This document shows, one piece after another, positions 30,348-42,447 of a stretch of 64,000 nucleotides of DNA; position 1 is the first letter of the stretch; the number at the start of each line of letters is the position of its first letter. Below the pieces are notes generated by a model. It saw only the letters and a program-made list of their open reading frames with translations. It was not told where the DNA came from and searched no databases. Source of the DNA: Bifidobacterium sp. (GTDB taxonomy: Bacteria; Actinomycetota; Actinomycetes; Actinomycetales; Bifidobacteriaceae); the NCBI GenBank assembly GCA_022649135.1, contig JALCNP010000004.1:119019-183018 (forward strand). Direction: 5' to 3'. The translations under genes and the position numbers were made by a program.

Positions 30348-30857
30348 CTACCGCGGTGACTGTGCCACATCGGTTCCCGTGGTGAGCGGGTATTTTTTAT
30401 CGAGATAGGGTTCCACGAACGTGTTCCTGAGCGTTTTCAGCAGCGCCAGCCCGACCGGCCAGAGCAGCACCCACAGCATGGTCAATGCGGTGGGAAGCGG
30501 ATGGTCAAGGCTCAGGGTGAGCGTCAGACGGGATCCGAGAAGAACCATGGCGAGGATGAATATGAATACGGCGAGCTTTCTGTACCAGCTCGACCATGTG
30601 CTGCGCGCTCGCATCTGGCCTATGCGTCCCCTGTCGAAATCCGCGATGCGTTGTTTGTCGGCATCGTCGAGGGTGGAAAACAGATCCTGCACATCCACCT
30701 CGAGGGCCCCGGCAAGCAGACTGAGCGTCTGCAGGTTCGCTCCGCTTCCCGCTTCGATGCGCTGTATGGTTCGAGTCGTCACCCCGCTTTCGGAGGCCAG
30801 CCGTTCCTGGGTCCAGCCGCGCCGTTTGCGCAGATCCGCTACCGCTGTCGTGTTCAT
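30348..30857 (-). CDS. XRE-family HTH protein with C-terminal TM segments
   Basis: LRKRRGWTQERLASESGVTTRTIQRIEAGSGANLQTLSLLAGALEV, followed by two hydrophobic stretches. Confidence 0.85.
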   Translation of the reverse strand: MNTTAVADLRKRRGWTQERLASESGVTTRTIQRIEAGSGANLQTLSLLAGALEVDVQDLFSTLDDADKQRIADFDRGRIGQMRARSTWSSWYRKLAVFIFILAMVLLGSRLTLTLSLDHPLPTALTMLWVLLWPVGLALLKTLRNTFVEPYLDKKYPLTTGTDVAQSPR

Positions 30858-31006
30858 GATCCCTACGCTATACCGGGCGTCATGACAACGTCACGACGTC
30901 GGCGCGACAGGGACGCGACACTTTTTTCGTCGGTGTGTGCGCAACGTCACAGCCGCGTCGCCGGTGCCGATTAACACGGCAACGGGAGGTGGGCCATAAT
31001 AAGGGT

Positions 31007-33471
<2,465 letters not shown>

Positions 33472-33493
33472 TCGTCGGGGGCGTTCGGGGAAC

Positions 33494-35107
33494 ATGCACG
33501 TGGGAGGCAAAGGACGCAAAAGCAGGAGAGACACCGTGAGCCCTCCCGCACCGGGGTCTTCTCGGAACGCGCTCAGACGAATCGTCTCCCAGCTTATGCA
33601 GCGGCAGTGGATCATCGCCCTGCGCGCCATCCTCTGTGGTTTCCTCGCCGGTTTTCTCGTGGTGCTGTACCGGCAGGGAATCATCTATGCGACCGGCTTC
33701 GCCCGGTGGACGTATGCGAGCATCGCCGCCGACCCCTGGCTTCTGATTCCGTTCGTGCCTGCCGCCGCGGTGATCGGGCTCTTTGTCGGCTGGCTGATCA
33801 AACTCGAGCCGATGGCGGGCGGCAGTGGCATACCGCAGGTCGAGGGAATCGTCCGGTGGGGGTTGCGCATGCGCTGGGCGGCGGTGCTGCCGGTGCGCTT
33901 CGTCGGCGGCATCCTGTGCGGGATGTTCGGACTGTCGCTCGGTCGTGAGGGGCCTTCGATCCAGATCGGAGCGGCGGGGAGCCAGGCCCTGTCCCATGCC
34001 ATGAAGCGCAAGGGCATCGAAGCCAACTATCTTATGACCAGCGGAGCCGCCGCAGGCCTGTCCGCCGCCTTCAACGCCCCGCTTTCCGGCATGATGTTCG
34101 CCGTCGAGGAGGTGCACAAGAACCTGTCGCCCGTCATCCTGATCTCGGCCACGGCCGCCTCGCTCAGCGCCGACGTCGTCTCGAAATACTGGTTCGGTCT
34201 CACGCCAGTGCTTGATTTCACGAGACTGTCGCCCCTGTCGCTGCCGCAATACGTCTGGATGATTCCCCTTGGCGTCGTCGCCGGTCTGGTCGGCTCGCTG
34301 ATGAACCAGATGCTGCTCGGGCTACAGACCCTGTACAACAGGCTGCCCGTCATGGCCAGGCCCGTCATCGCCCTTCTTATGGCGCTGCCGTTCGGAATTT
34401 TCGCGCCGATGGTGCTCGGCGGCGGCGAGGTGCTCATCGACTACGCCGAGAGGGCCACCACCGGCATCCTTCTGCTGTTGGGGCTGCTGGTGGCCAAGAT
34501 GGTCTTCACCTCCACTAGTTTCGGCAGCGGCGTTCCCGGGGGAATTTTCATGCCCATCCTGGCGGTCGGCACACTCACCGGCAGTGTCTGCGGCATCGCC
34601 CTTTCGCACGTCGGGCTTCCGGTGCGGGCCATACCCGTCTTCGCCGTGTGCGCCATGGCAGGCGCGCTGGCCGCCTCCGTCAAGGCACCGGTCACATCGA
34701 TCCTTCTCACCGTCGAAATGTCCGGAACCTTGATCCATATGCTTCCGGTAACCGCGTGCGCCTTCACTGCGCTGTTCGTCTCCGACCTGCTCAGGGTCAA
34801 GCCCATCTACGAGGCGTTGCTGGAGCGCTATATGCAGGGTGATCGCCCCGTGTCGCATGACAGCTCCGGCAATGCGCTTCTCGAATTTCCCGTTGCGCTG
34901 GGCAGCCGGGCGGCGGGGAGGACCATCGGCGAGCTCGACTGGCCCGATTCGGCCGCCGTCGTGGATGTTCGCCGCGGTGAGGACGAGGTGATCCCCTGTC
35001 GGGAAACCGTTCTTGTGCCAGGCGACTACGTGCTGGTCCTGTTCCCCGCGCATCGGGTCGGCGAGGTCAGGCGCGCCCTCGTCGAGCTGTGCGAAACCCA
35101 CGTATAG
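33494..35107 (+). CDS. ClC-family chloride channel/antiporter with C-terminal TrkA-C-like domain
   Basis: GGSGIPQVEG, SLGREGPSIQIGA, GSGVPGGIFMPILAVG; real start may be ~33537. Confidence 0.9.
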   Translation: MHVGGKGRKSRRDTVSPPAPGSSRNALRRIVSQLMQRQWIIALRAILCGFLAGFLVVLYRQGIIYATGFARWTYASIAADPWLLIPFVPAAAVIGLFVGWLIKLEPMAGGSGIPQVEGIVRWGLRMRWAAVLPVRFVGGILCGMFGLSLGREGPSIQIGAAGSQALSHAMKRKGIEANYLMTSGAAAGLSAAFNAPLSGMMFAVEEVHKNLSPVILISATAASLSADVVSKYWFGLTPVLDFTRLSPLSLPQYVWMIPLGVVAGLVGSLMNQMLLGLQTLYNRLPVMARPVIALLMALPFGIFAPMVLGGGEVLIDYAERATTGILLLLGLLVAKMVFTSTSFGSGVPGGIFMPILAVGTLTGSVCGIALSHVGLPVRAIPVFAVCAMAGALAASVKAPVTSILLTVEMSGTLIHMLPVTACAFTALFVSDLLRVKPIYEALLERYMQGDRPVSHDSSGNALLEFPVALGSRAAGRTIGELDWPDSAAVVDVRRGEDEVIPCRETVLVPGDYVLVLFPAHRVGEVRRALVELCETHV

Positions 35108-35289
35108 TCGTGTATGCGGATCGCACCCGGCCGCTTCTTTTTGATTCGGTTCCTTTTCGTTCTCCTCCCTAGGAAAGGCGCGGTCCCGTTAACGTACACG
35201 TCTCGTAGGTTACGTGGATGAAACCTCGGCGCAACCAGCCTCACCCTTCCCGGCTCTACTTTGTAAAACTATCGAGGGAGGGCAGTTAT

Positions 35290-36693
35290 ATGACAATCGA
35301 ACATTCTCGTCCCCGGCGCCGATGGAAAGGGCTGTCGCTTGCCGTGGCGATTGCGGCTCTCATGGTGGCTGTCATAATCGTCTGGCCAGGCCGGGCGTAT
35401 GCGGCGCAATCGGTTGCCGTGTGCAATCCCACCGCCACAGCGGGTTGCGTCAACGGCATTCTTCAGGACGCGCAGCGCAAGCCGATCGCGGGGGCGACGG
35501 TGACGCTGAGCGGCAGGGAATCGGCGACCGCGACAACGGACCCCGAAGGAAAGTGGGCCTTCTCGGTTTCCTCGGACGGCTCCTACACCGTCGCCCTCGA
35601 TCCCTCCCTGGTGGCGAAATATCAGCTAAAATCCTCGAAGGCGACAGTGGAGATCAAAAAGGGTGATTTCACCGAGTCGCGACAGGTCGTGCGTTTCGAT
35701 GAGATTCAGGCCGATTCGACTCCGGCGCCGAAGTCCTCCGGCAGCACTTCGTCGTCTGCATCCTCATCGTCGTCTGCCGCACAGAGTTCGGCGGACTCAA
35801 GCTCACAGCACTTCGGAGCCAGGGTCTGGCAGCAGCTGTACAGCGGAATCATATTCGGGCTGATGCTGGGTCTGATGTCCGTGGGAATGAACCTGGTGTA
35901 TGGCACTACCGGGCTGAGCTCGTTCTCACATGGAGAGCAGGTGACGCTCGGCGGGCTCATGGCGTATGTGGGCACACAGCTCCTGCACTGGCCTCTGGCC
36001 GTCTCGGCCCTGTTCGCGGTGGCAGTCGGGGCTTTGTCGGGATGGGTGCAGAACGATCTGGTCTGGGCCCCGCTGCGCCGCAAGCACGTCGGACCCATGC
36101 AGCAGATGATCGTGACCATCGGCCTGTCGATGGCACTGCAGTATGTCTACCAGTTCTTCTTCGGCGGCAACGTCAACAGCGTCACCATATCCGTTCCGCC
36201 GAGCATCACCATCGGCCCCATCACAACCGACGCGCCCACTCTCGTCTCCGCTCTCATCGCGATTGTGGTCATCCTGGCGATCACGTTCTTCCTCTACCGC
36301 ACTCGATTGGGGAGAGCCACGCGGGCGGTGTCGGACAATTCCTCGCTCGCCGCGGCCTCCGGAATCAACGTCGAGCAGGTGGTCCGCGTGGTGTGGATCC
36401 TCTCCACCGGGCTCGCCGCCCTCTCCGGGGTCCTCATGGCTCTCTATCTCAACGGAGTCGCCTGGAACACGGGGGCGCTCATGCTGCTGCTCATGTTCTC
36501 CGCGGTCACGCTCGGCGGTCTGGGAACGGCAAACGGCGCCCTCGTCGGGTCTCTGATCATCGGCATCGTGGCGGACACCAGCTCGCTGTTCATTCCCAAC
36601 GACATGCGCTATGCGAGCGCGCTGGCCATCCTCATCATCGTTCTGCTCGTCAGACCTCAGGGGCTTTTCGGCAAGCAGCAGAGGGTGGGCTGA
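35290..36693 (+). CDS. Branched-chain amino acid (LivH-type) ABC permease with N-terminal exported beta-sandwich domain
   Basis: Signal/TM then GCVNGILQDAQRKPIAGATVTLSGRESATATTDPEGKWAFSVSSDGSYTVAL (CarboxypepD_reg-like), Ser-rich linker, LivH core. Confidence 0.85.
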   Translation: MTIEHSRPRRRWKGLSLAVAIAALMVAVIIVWPGRAYAAQSVAVCNPTATAGCVNGILQDAQRKPIAGATVTLSGRESATATTDPEGKWAFSVSSDGSYTVALDPSLVAKYQLKSSKATVEIKKGDFTESRQVVRFDEIQADSTPAPKSSGSTSSSASSSSSAAQSSADSSSQHFGARVWQQLYSGIIFGLMLGLMSVGMNLVYGTTGLSSFSHGEQVTLGGLMAYVGTQLLHWPLAVSALFAVAVGALSGWVQNDLVWAPLRRKHVGPMQQMIVTIGLSMALQYVYQFFFGGNVNSVTISVPPSITIGPITTDAPTLVSALIAIVVILAITFFLYRTRLGRATRAVSDNSSLAAASGINVEQVVRVVWILSTGLAALSGVLMALYLNGVAWNTGALMLLLMFSAVTLGGLGTANGALVGSLIIGIVADTSSLFIPNDMRYASALAILIIVLLVRPQGLFGKQQRVG

Positions 36694-36828
36694 CATGGCT
36701 GCGATATCCGGTGGTCCCCCGTATGCGGTTGCGGATGAGTTCTTTGTTCGGGCGACGCCGATCACTCCGCGCCCGGGCGTGACCCATGGACGATGTGAAC
36801 CACGCGAATCAATGGAAAAGAGTCGACA

Positions 36829-37812
36829 ATGGATGTAATGACGATCATCAGCAATTCCCTGGGCGAACTCATCGCCCCTACGACCGCGGCCTATGTCCTG
36901 GCGGCTATCGGACTGAACATTCATTTCGGGATGACCGGTCTGATGAACATGGGGCAGGCCGGTTTCATGCTTCTGGGCGCCTACGGCTTCGCCATCACCC
37001 AGAGCATGGGGTGGAATCTGGCAGCCTCCGTGGTCGCCGCCCTCGCACTCTCGGCGATATATGCGGTTCTGCTGGGGCTGCCGACCCTCAAGCTGGGTCC
37101 GGACTATCTGTCTATGGTTACCCTTGCCTCAGCGGAGATCATACGCATCGTGGGCAGATCCACGGCGATGCAGAGCATCACCGGCGGGTCCGGGGGCATC
37201 TCGCCCCAGAACTTCACGAGCCGATTCGAATCCTCCTCCCCCCTGCCCGACGGCAGAACGACGTTTCTTCTGTGGACGTATTCCAACAACGTCGCCAATT
37301 CTTGGTGGATACGCATCGTCGCCTGGATTCTGGTGGCGGTGGCTGCATTCCTCACGTGGCGTTGGTTCAGCTCTCCATGGGGGCGTGTTCTCAAGGGAAT
37401 TCGCGAGGACGAGAACGCGATCCGCTCCCTGGGCAAGCCTGTCACCACCTTCAAACTGCAGTCGCTGTTTCTGGGCGGGGCCTTCGGCGCGCTCGCCGGC
37501 ATCATCTTCGTGCTTCCGCGTTCGGTGCAACCGGATTCCCTGGGCAGGCAGGTGACGTTCTATGTATGGACGATTCTGCTGCTCGGCGGCGCGGCAACGA
37601 TACTAGGACCGATTCTGGGTTCGTGTCTTCTCTGGGTCCTGCTGACCTTCACCAAGGAGCTGATGCGCAGCGTGGTGCCCCAGACGATTATCTCCTCCAA
37701 CCAGGTCGAATCTCTGGGCTGGGTGATCGTTGGCGTTGCGCTGATGTGCCTGGTCATCTTCCGGCCGCAGGGACTGCTCGGCGATCGAAGGGAGCTTGCG
37801 TTCCATGCGTGA
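36829..37812 (+). CDS. Branched-chain amino acid ABC permease (LivM type)
   Basis: GLNIHFGMTGLMNMGQAGFMLLGAYGFA; RPQGLLGDRRELAF C-terminus. Confidence 0.9.
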   Translation: MDVMTIISNSLGELIAPTTAAYVLAAIGLNIHFGMTGLMNMGQAGFMLLGAYGFAITQSMGWNLAASVVAALALSAIYAVLLGLPTLKLGPDYLSMVTLASAEIIRIVGRSTAMQSITGGSGGISPQNFTSRFESSSPLPDGRTTFLLWTYSNNVANSWWIRIVAWILVAVAAFLTWRWFSSPWGRVLKGIREDENAIRSLGKPVTTFKLQSLFLGGAFGALAGIIFVLPRSVQPDSLGRQVTFYVWTILLLGGAATILGPILGSCLLWVLLTFTKELMRSVVPQTIISSNQVESLGWVIVGVALMCLVIFRPQGLLGDRRELAFHA

Positions 37813-38791
37813 TACACAGGATACACAGGGAAAGCCGACGCGCGGCGCGGCTATGCAGTGGCAGGATTGGGTCACCAAGGCCCCCGAGGGAGAGAAGCCT
37901 CTCTCGCATGTCTATGCGGACAGAACCAGTCACGATCTGCAGTTCGTCGAGAACGTCCCCGGCGTACACAAGCCCGACCCTATTCTCGTCGCCGACCATG
38001 TGACCCGTCGATTCGGCGGCATGACCGCGGTCGATGTGGATCACTTCGAGATCGAGCGTCACGCCATCACCGCGTTGATCGGTCCCAATGGAGCGGGTAA
38101 GACGACCTTCTTCAATCTCATGACAGGTTTCGACAAGCCGGATACGGGAACCTGGCAATTCGACGGGACAGGCCTCGAGCGAATGTCGCCCGAAGGCGTC
38201 GCGAGGATGGGCATGGTTCGCACGTTCCAGCTCACCAAGGTCATGAGCAGGTTGACGGTTCTTGACAATATGCTGCTCGGAGCCCCTCACCAGCCTGGGG
38301 AAGGCATGCTCACGGCCCTTGTCCCCCCGTTGTGGCGCACGAGGGAGAAGGAGATCACGGTGAAGGCGGAGGCCCTTCTGGAACGGTTCCTGCTGATCAA
38401 GAAGAAGGACGACTACGCCGGTTCTCTCTCCGGAGGACAGCGCAAGCTCTTGGAAATGGCCAGATCCCTGATGAGCGACCCGAAACTGGTCATGCTTGAC
38501 GAGCCGATGGCTGGGGTGAATCCTGCTCTCAAACAGTCTCTGCTTGACCACATCGTCTCCCTGAGGGAGGAGGGGACGACGGTGCTTTTCGTCGAGCACG
38601 ACATGAACATGGTGCGTCACATCGCCGACTGGGTCACCGTGATGGCCGAGGGAAAAATCGTGGCCGAGGGAGACCCGAAGACGGTGATGAATGACCAGTC
38701 CGTCGTCGATGCGTACCTTGGCGCCCATGCCGACATCGATCTTGGCGACGACAGCGTTCTTCAGGAAATCGAGCAGGTGAGTCAAGAATGA
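37805..38791 (+). CDS. Branched-chain amino acid ABC ATP-binding protein (LivG type)
   Basis: GPNGAGKTTFFNLMTGF, SGGQRKLLEMARSLMSDPKLVMLDEPMAGVNP. Confidence 0.92.
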   Translation: MRDTQDTQGKPTRGAAMQWQDWVTKAPEGEKPLSHVYADRTSHDLQFVENVPGVHKPDPILVADHVTRRFGGMTAVDVDHFEIERHAITALIGPNGAGKTTFFNLMTGFDKPDTGTWQFDGTGLERMSPEGVARMGMVRTFQLTKVMSRLTVLDNMLLGAPHQPGEGMLTALVPPLWRTREKEITVKAEALLERFLLIKKKDDYAGSLSGGQRKLLEMARSLMSDPKLVMLDEPMAGVNPALKQSLLDHIVSLREEGTTVLFVEHDMNMVRHIADWVTVMAEGKIVAEGDPKTVMNDQSVVDAYLGAHADIDLGDDSVLQEIEQVSQE

Positions 38792-39666
38792 GTGAATCAA
38801 CAGCAAAGCATCCCATGGAGAATCGAATGGCATCAGAGGCCCTGGCTGAGGGTGTGTCATCACCCATCGAAAGACCGGGATCCGCAGCCGCCTCGGCGGC
38901 GGGTGCGTCCTCCCCTGCGGACGCGGCCCAGCCGCTTGTGGAGGCGCGCGACCTGGTGGCGGGATACCTTCCCGGGGTGAACATTCTCAACGGCGCCTCC
39001 CTGACGCTGTATGACGGGGAGATCGTCGGCATCATCGGACCCAATGGCGCAGGCAAGTCGACGCTGCTCAAGGCGCTGTTCGGTCTGGTGCATATCTCCT
39101 CCGGCTCCCTGACGCTTCACGGCGAGGAGATCTCCAACATGCGGGCCGATAGACTCGTCTCCCGCGGCGTCGGCTTCGTCCCCCAGACGGAGAACGTGTT
39201 CCCGACGCTCAGCGTCGAGGAGAACATGCAGATGGGTGCCTACCAGGCGCCGAAGATGTTCACCGAGCGCTTTGACTATGTGACCGCGATCTTCCCCACG
39301 TTGGGGAAGCGCAGGAGTCAGTCCGCCGGCTCGCTGTCCGGCGGGGAGCGGCAGATGGTGGCGATGGGCAGGGCCCTGATGATGAAGCCCTCCGTCCTGC
39401 TGCTCGACGAGCCGTCCGCCGGATTGTCTCCCATGCTGCAGGACGAGACCTTCATCCGGGTTCGGCAGGTCAACAAGGCCGGGGTGAGCGTGGTCATCGT
39501 GGAACAGAACGCGAGGCGATGCCTGCAGATATGCGATCGCGGGTATGTGCTCGATCAGGGTCGCAACGCCTACTCGGGCAAAGGTCGGGAACTGCTCAAC
39601 GATCCCAAGGTCGTTTCGCTGTATCTGGGCAATCTGGAGGAGGAGGTCGAGAAGGAGGGACGTTAG
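38788..39666 (+). CDS. Branched-chain amino acid ABC ATP-binding protein (LivF type)
   Basis: GPNGAGKSTLLKALFGL, LSGGERQMVAMGRALMMKPSVLLLDEPSAGLSP. Confidence 0.92.
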   Translation: MSESTAKHPMENRMASEALAEGVSSPIERPGSAAASAAGASSPADAAQPLVEARDLVAGYLPGVNILNGASLTLYDGEIVGIIGPNGAGKSTLLKALFGLVHISSGSLTLHGEEISNMRADRLVSRGVGFVPQTENVFPTLSVEENMQMGAYQAPKMFTERFDYVTAIFPTLGKRRSQSAGSLSGGERQMVAMGRALMMKPSVLLLDEPSAGLSPMLQDETFIRVRQVNKAGVSVVIVEQNARRCLQICDRGYVLDQGRNAYSGKGRELLNDPKVVSLYLGNLEEEVEKEGR

Positions 39667-40006
39667 CTTTCCGGACATTCCGGAATCCGGCATCTCTTCT
39701 CCTGTTGCCACGCTGTGGATGCGTGGCAGGATCGCGATGGGGTGGACGTCGTCACCGGGACTGTTCGGGTTGGTTTCCGCGGGTCCGTGGCGAAGGTCCT
39801 GCCGAAGCCTGCCCCGGAGTGTGGTTTTCCTTGTGTTTCCAACGTTTTTCGGGATTAACCTGAGAGAAATGCCACGCACATATTGCCGTTGCTTCACTGC
39901 CATACAACTGGTGTTCAAGAACTTCGGATCGCACGGTGGATGCGAGACGGGATTCGGACAAAGGGCTCGCATTCTTCGGTGAGCCGCCAAGAGAGGAGCT
40001 TTGTTC

Positions 40007-41263
40007 ATGAGTAAGAGAAAATCAGTGTTCGTCACCATTACCGCAGGCGCTGCGGCCCTGCTGCTCGCGCTTTCCGGCTGCGGGGCGTCATCGTCGGGGT
40101 CGGGTGCGTCCTCGAAATCCGGGGCCTTCGTGTTAGGCGGGCTGTTCCCTGAAACCGGATCGCTTGCCTATCTGGGACCCGCGGAGGTCGCCGCATGGAA
40201 GCTGGCTGCGAAGGACATCAATGCCGCTGGCGGCGTTCTGGGGTCGAAGATCACCACGGTGAGCGCAGACGTCTCCGATGCCGACCACGCCGAACAAAAC
40301 ACGGCCGGCGCGCAATCGGTTCTGTCCAAGAATCCGTCCGTCATTCTCGGTGCGGCGTCCAGCTCGGTCACCAAGAACATCTATAAGGAGATATCCGAGG
40401 CCAAGGTCCCCGAGATATCCATGGGGGCGACCTCGCCCAGCCTTTCCGGAATCAGCCCGTATTTCTTCCGTACCGTTCCACCGGACTCCGTCCAGGGCGC
40501 GGTCCTGGGCAGCGTCATCGCGCAGGACGGGGTGCAGAAGCTCGCCGTCGCGGTGTTCAACGACGAATACGGAACGAATCTGCGTGATGTCGTCGTGAAG
40601 ACCGTGAAGGCGGCAGGTGTGAGCGTCGTCTATGGTGAGAAGGACACCTTCGATCCGACCGAAACCAACTTCTCGACCCTAGCGACCTCGATCAAGGCCG
40701 CGAAGCCGGATGCCGTGCTGCTGATCGCCTTCGACCAGTCCAAGGCCATCATCAAGGAGTTCGCCAGCCAGGGCATCGACACCAAGACGAAGCTGTACAT
40801 GACCGATGGGAACACGGCCGACTACTCCGCCGATTTCGATGCAGGCCTGCTTAAGGGGGCCACCGGAACCATCCCCGGCGCCCACCCCACGACAGCCTTC
40901 CAGGCGCGTCTCAAAACCGTCGATTCGAGCCTCAAGGACTTCACCTACTCGGCCGAAACCTATGACGGCGCGATACTCGCGGCGCTCGCAGCTCAGAAGG
41001 GTGGTGCCACGGACGGTGTCACGGTGCAGAAGAATCTGGCTGCCGTCTCCGGTGCGAAGGGCGGAGAGAAATGCGACTCCTACAAGGCATGCGTCGCTCT
41101 GCTCAAGGACAAGAAAGACATTCAATATGTCGGTCAGGCGGGAATCGGCCCGTTCAACAAGAACGGCGATCCCAGCTCGGCGAGCATAGGGGTCTACAAG
41201 TTCAACGAGAGCAACAAACCGATTTTCGATCATGCCCAGAAGGGTGAGGTTCCCAAGGCGTGA
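40007..41263 (+). CDS. Branched-chain amino acid ABC substrate-binding lipoprotein (LivJ type)
   Basis: Lipobox LLALSGCGASSS; LGGLFPETGSLAYLGPAEVAAWKLAAKDINAAGGVLG. Confidence 0.92.
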   Translation: MSKRKSVFVTITAGAAALLLALSGCGASSSGSGASSKSGAFVLGGLFPETGSLAYLGPAEVAAWKLAAKDINAAGGVLGSKITTVSADVSDADHAEQNTAGAQSVLSKNPSVILGAASSSVTKNIYKEISEAKVPEISMGATSPSLSGISPYFFRTVPPDSVQGAVLGSVIAQDGVQKLAVAVFNDEYGTNLRDVVVKTVKAAGVSVVYGEKDTFDPTETNFSTLATSIKAAKPDAVLLIAFDQSKAIIKEFASQGIDTKTKLYMTDGNTADYSADFDAGLLKGATGTIPGAHPTTAFQARLKTVDSSLKDFTYSAETYDGAILAALAAQKGGATDGVTVQKNLAAVSGAKGGEKCDSYKACVALLKDKKDIQYVGQAGIGPFNKNGDPSSASIGVYKFNESNKPIFDHAQKGEVPKA

Positions 41264-41308
41264 ATGAGACCGTAGGTGGCTGCGATCCTGTCCGTGGCCG
41301 CCGGTCCC

Positions 41309-41353
41309 CATGGGCGGGGCCGCGTCCCGATTCGGGGTGCGGCCCCGCCCATG
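41309..41353. terminator. GC-rich hairpin after the liv-like operon
   Basis: CATGGGCGGGGCCGC / GCGGCCCCGCCCATG perfect 15-bp inverted repeat. Confidence 0.6.
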
Positions 41354-41410
41354 GCGAAAGCGCCGTGTATCGGGGATTGGCTACGAGCATAATGGGTACG
41401 GGAGGTTGCA

Positions 41411-42184
41411 ATGGTTGATGACAAGCATGCGCGTCGGGTTGTGGTGACCGGCGCCTCGAGCGGCATCGGGGCCGAGACGGCCCGTGTTCTGGCCCGCGAC
41501 GGCTGGAGTGTGGTGGCGCTGGCGAGGCGCGAGGACCGGCTCGCGTCCCTGGCTCGGGAGATAGAGAAGTCCGGCGGGGAATGTGAATATCAGGTGTGCG
41601 ATGTGACGGACGAGAGATCGACGTCTTCCGCCGTGGAAAGCATCGTCTCCTGCGGCCCTGTCAAGGCGTTGGTGAATTGCGCTGGTGGCGCCGTGGGGAA
41701 GGACCCGGTAGCCACGGCGAATCTGGATGACTGGCGGACGATGTACGAGCTCAATGTTCTGGGAACGCTGCGTATCACGCAGAAGCTGCTTCCCGCATTG
41801 AAGAGATCGGCTGGAACGGTGCTCGTTGTGTCGTCCACGGCTGGGATCGAGCCGTATGAAGGTGGGGCCGGTTACTGCGCCTCGAAGTTTGCCGAGCGTG
41901 TCATGGCGCGCGTGCTTCGTCTGGAGCAGGTAGGGGAGCCCGTGCGTGTCATCGACATATCGCCGGGCATGGTGAAAACAGACGAATTCGCTCTTAAGCG
42001 TTTCGGTGGTGACGCCCGCAAGGCTGCAGGTGTGTACGCGGGAGTTCCGTATCCCCTGACCGCCGGCGATGTCGCCGAGTCCATCCGATGGGCGGTGGAT
42101 CTGCCCGATACTGTGGACGTCGATTCCCTGGTCATTCGCCCCCGTGCGGAGGGGTCGTATACGAAGGTTGACCGTCGTTCGTGA
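41411..42184 (+). CDS. Short-chain dehydrogenase/reductase family protein
   Basis: VVVTGASSGIGAETARVLARDGW, NCAGGAVGKDP, YCASKFAERVMAR. Confidence 0.9.
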   Translation: MVDDKHARRVVVTGASSGIGAETARVLARDGWSVVALARREDRLASLAREIEKSGGECEYQVCDVTDERSTSSAVESIVSCGPVKALVNCAGGAVGKDPVATANLDDWRTMYELNVLGTLRITQKLLPALKRSAGTVLVVSSTAGIEPYEGGAGYCASKFAERVMARVLRLEQVGEPVRVIDISPGMVKTDEFALKRFGGDARKAAGVYAGVPYPLTAGDVAESIRWAVDLPDTVDVDSLVIRPRAEGSYTKVDRRS

Positions 42185-42337
42185 GAGACTGGTGGACGGA
42201 CAGGTGTGCCCATGATTGTGCCGGGATGTGCGGAACGCTGACGGGCGTGCCGCGTCCTCGACGGATCGGTGACGTTGCCGTTGTGGTGCGGGAGCTTACG
42301 GAGGCTGATATGAGGCGGGGTGGCGACATTCGGTTTT

Positions 42338-42351
42338 TAAACCGGTTCGAT
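42338..42351. promoter_or_regulatory. LacI operator candidate (sucrose module, upstream of lacI)
   Basis: TAAACCGGTTCGAT; AACCGGTT core shared with 43632 and 44460-44490. Confidence 0.5.
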
Positions 42352-42447
42352 TTCCTGATGGTCGCGGTTCTGCCGTACCTATCGCGAAACGGTTCAATCG
42401 GTGTATGGGAGCGGGAAGAGACAGGGAAGGGGTTCTGATTGGTAGGA

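Noticed and set aside
36786-38003. 405-aa plus-strand ORF overlapping livM/livG in another frame
   Set aside because: Alternative-frame translation of LivM; LivM/LivG frames carry the conserved motifs.
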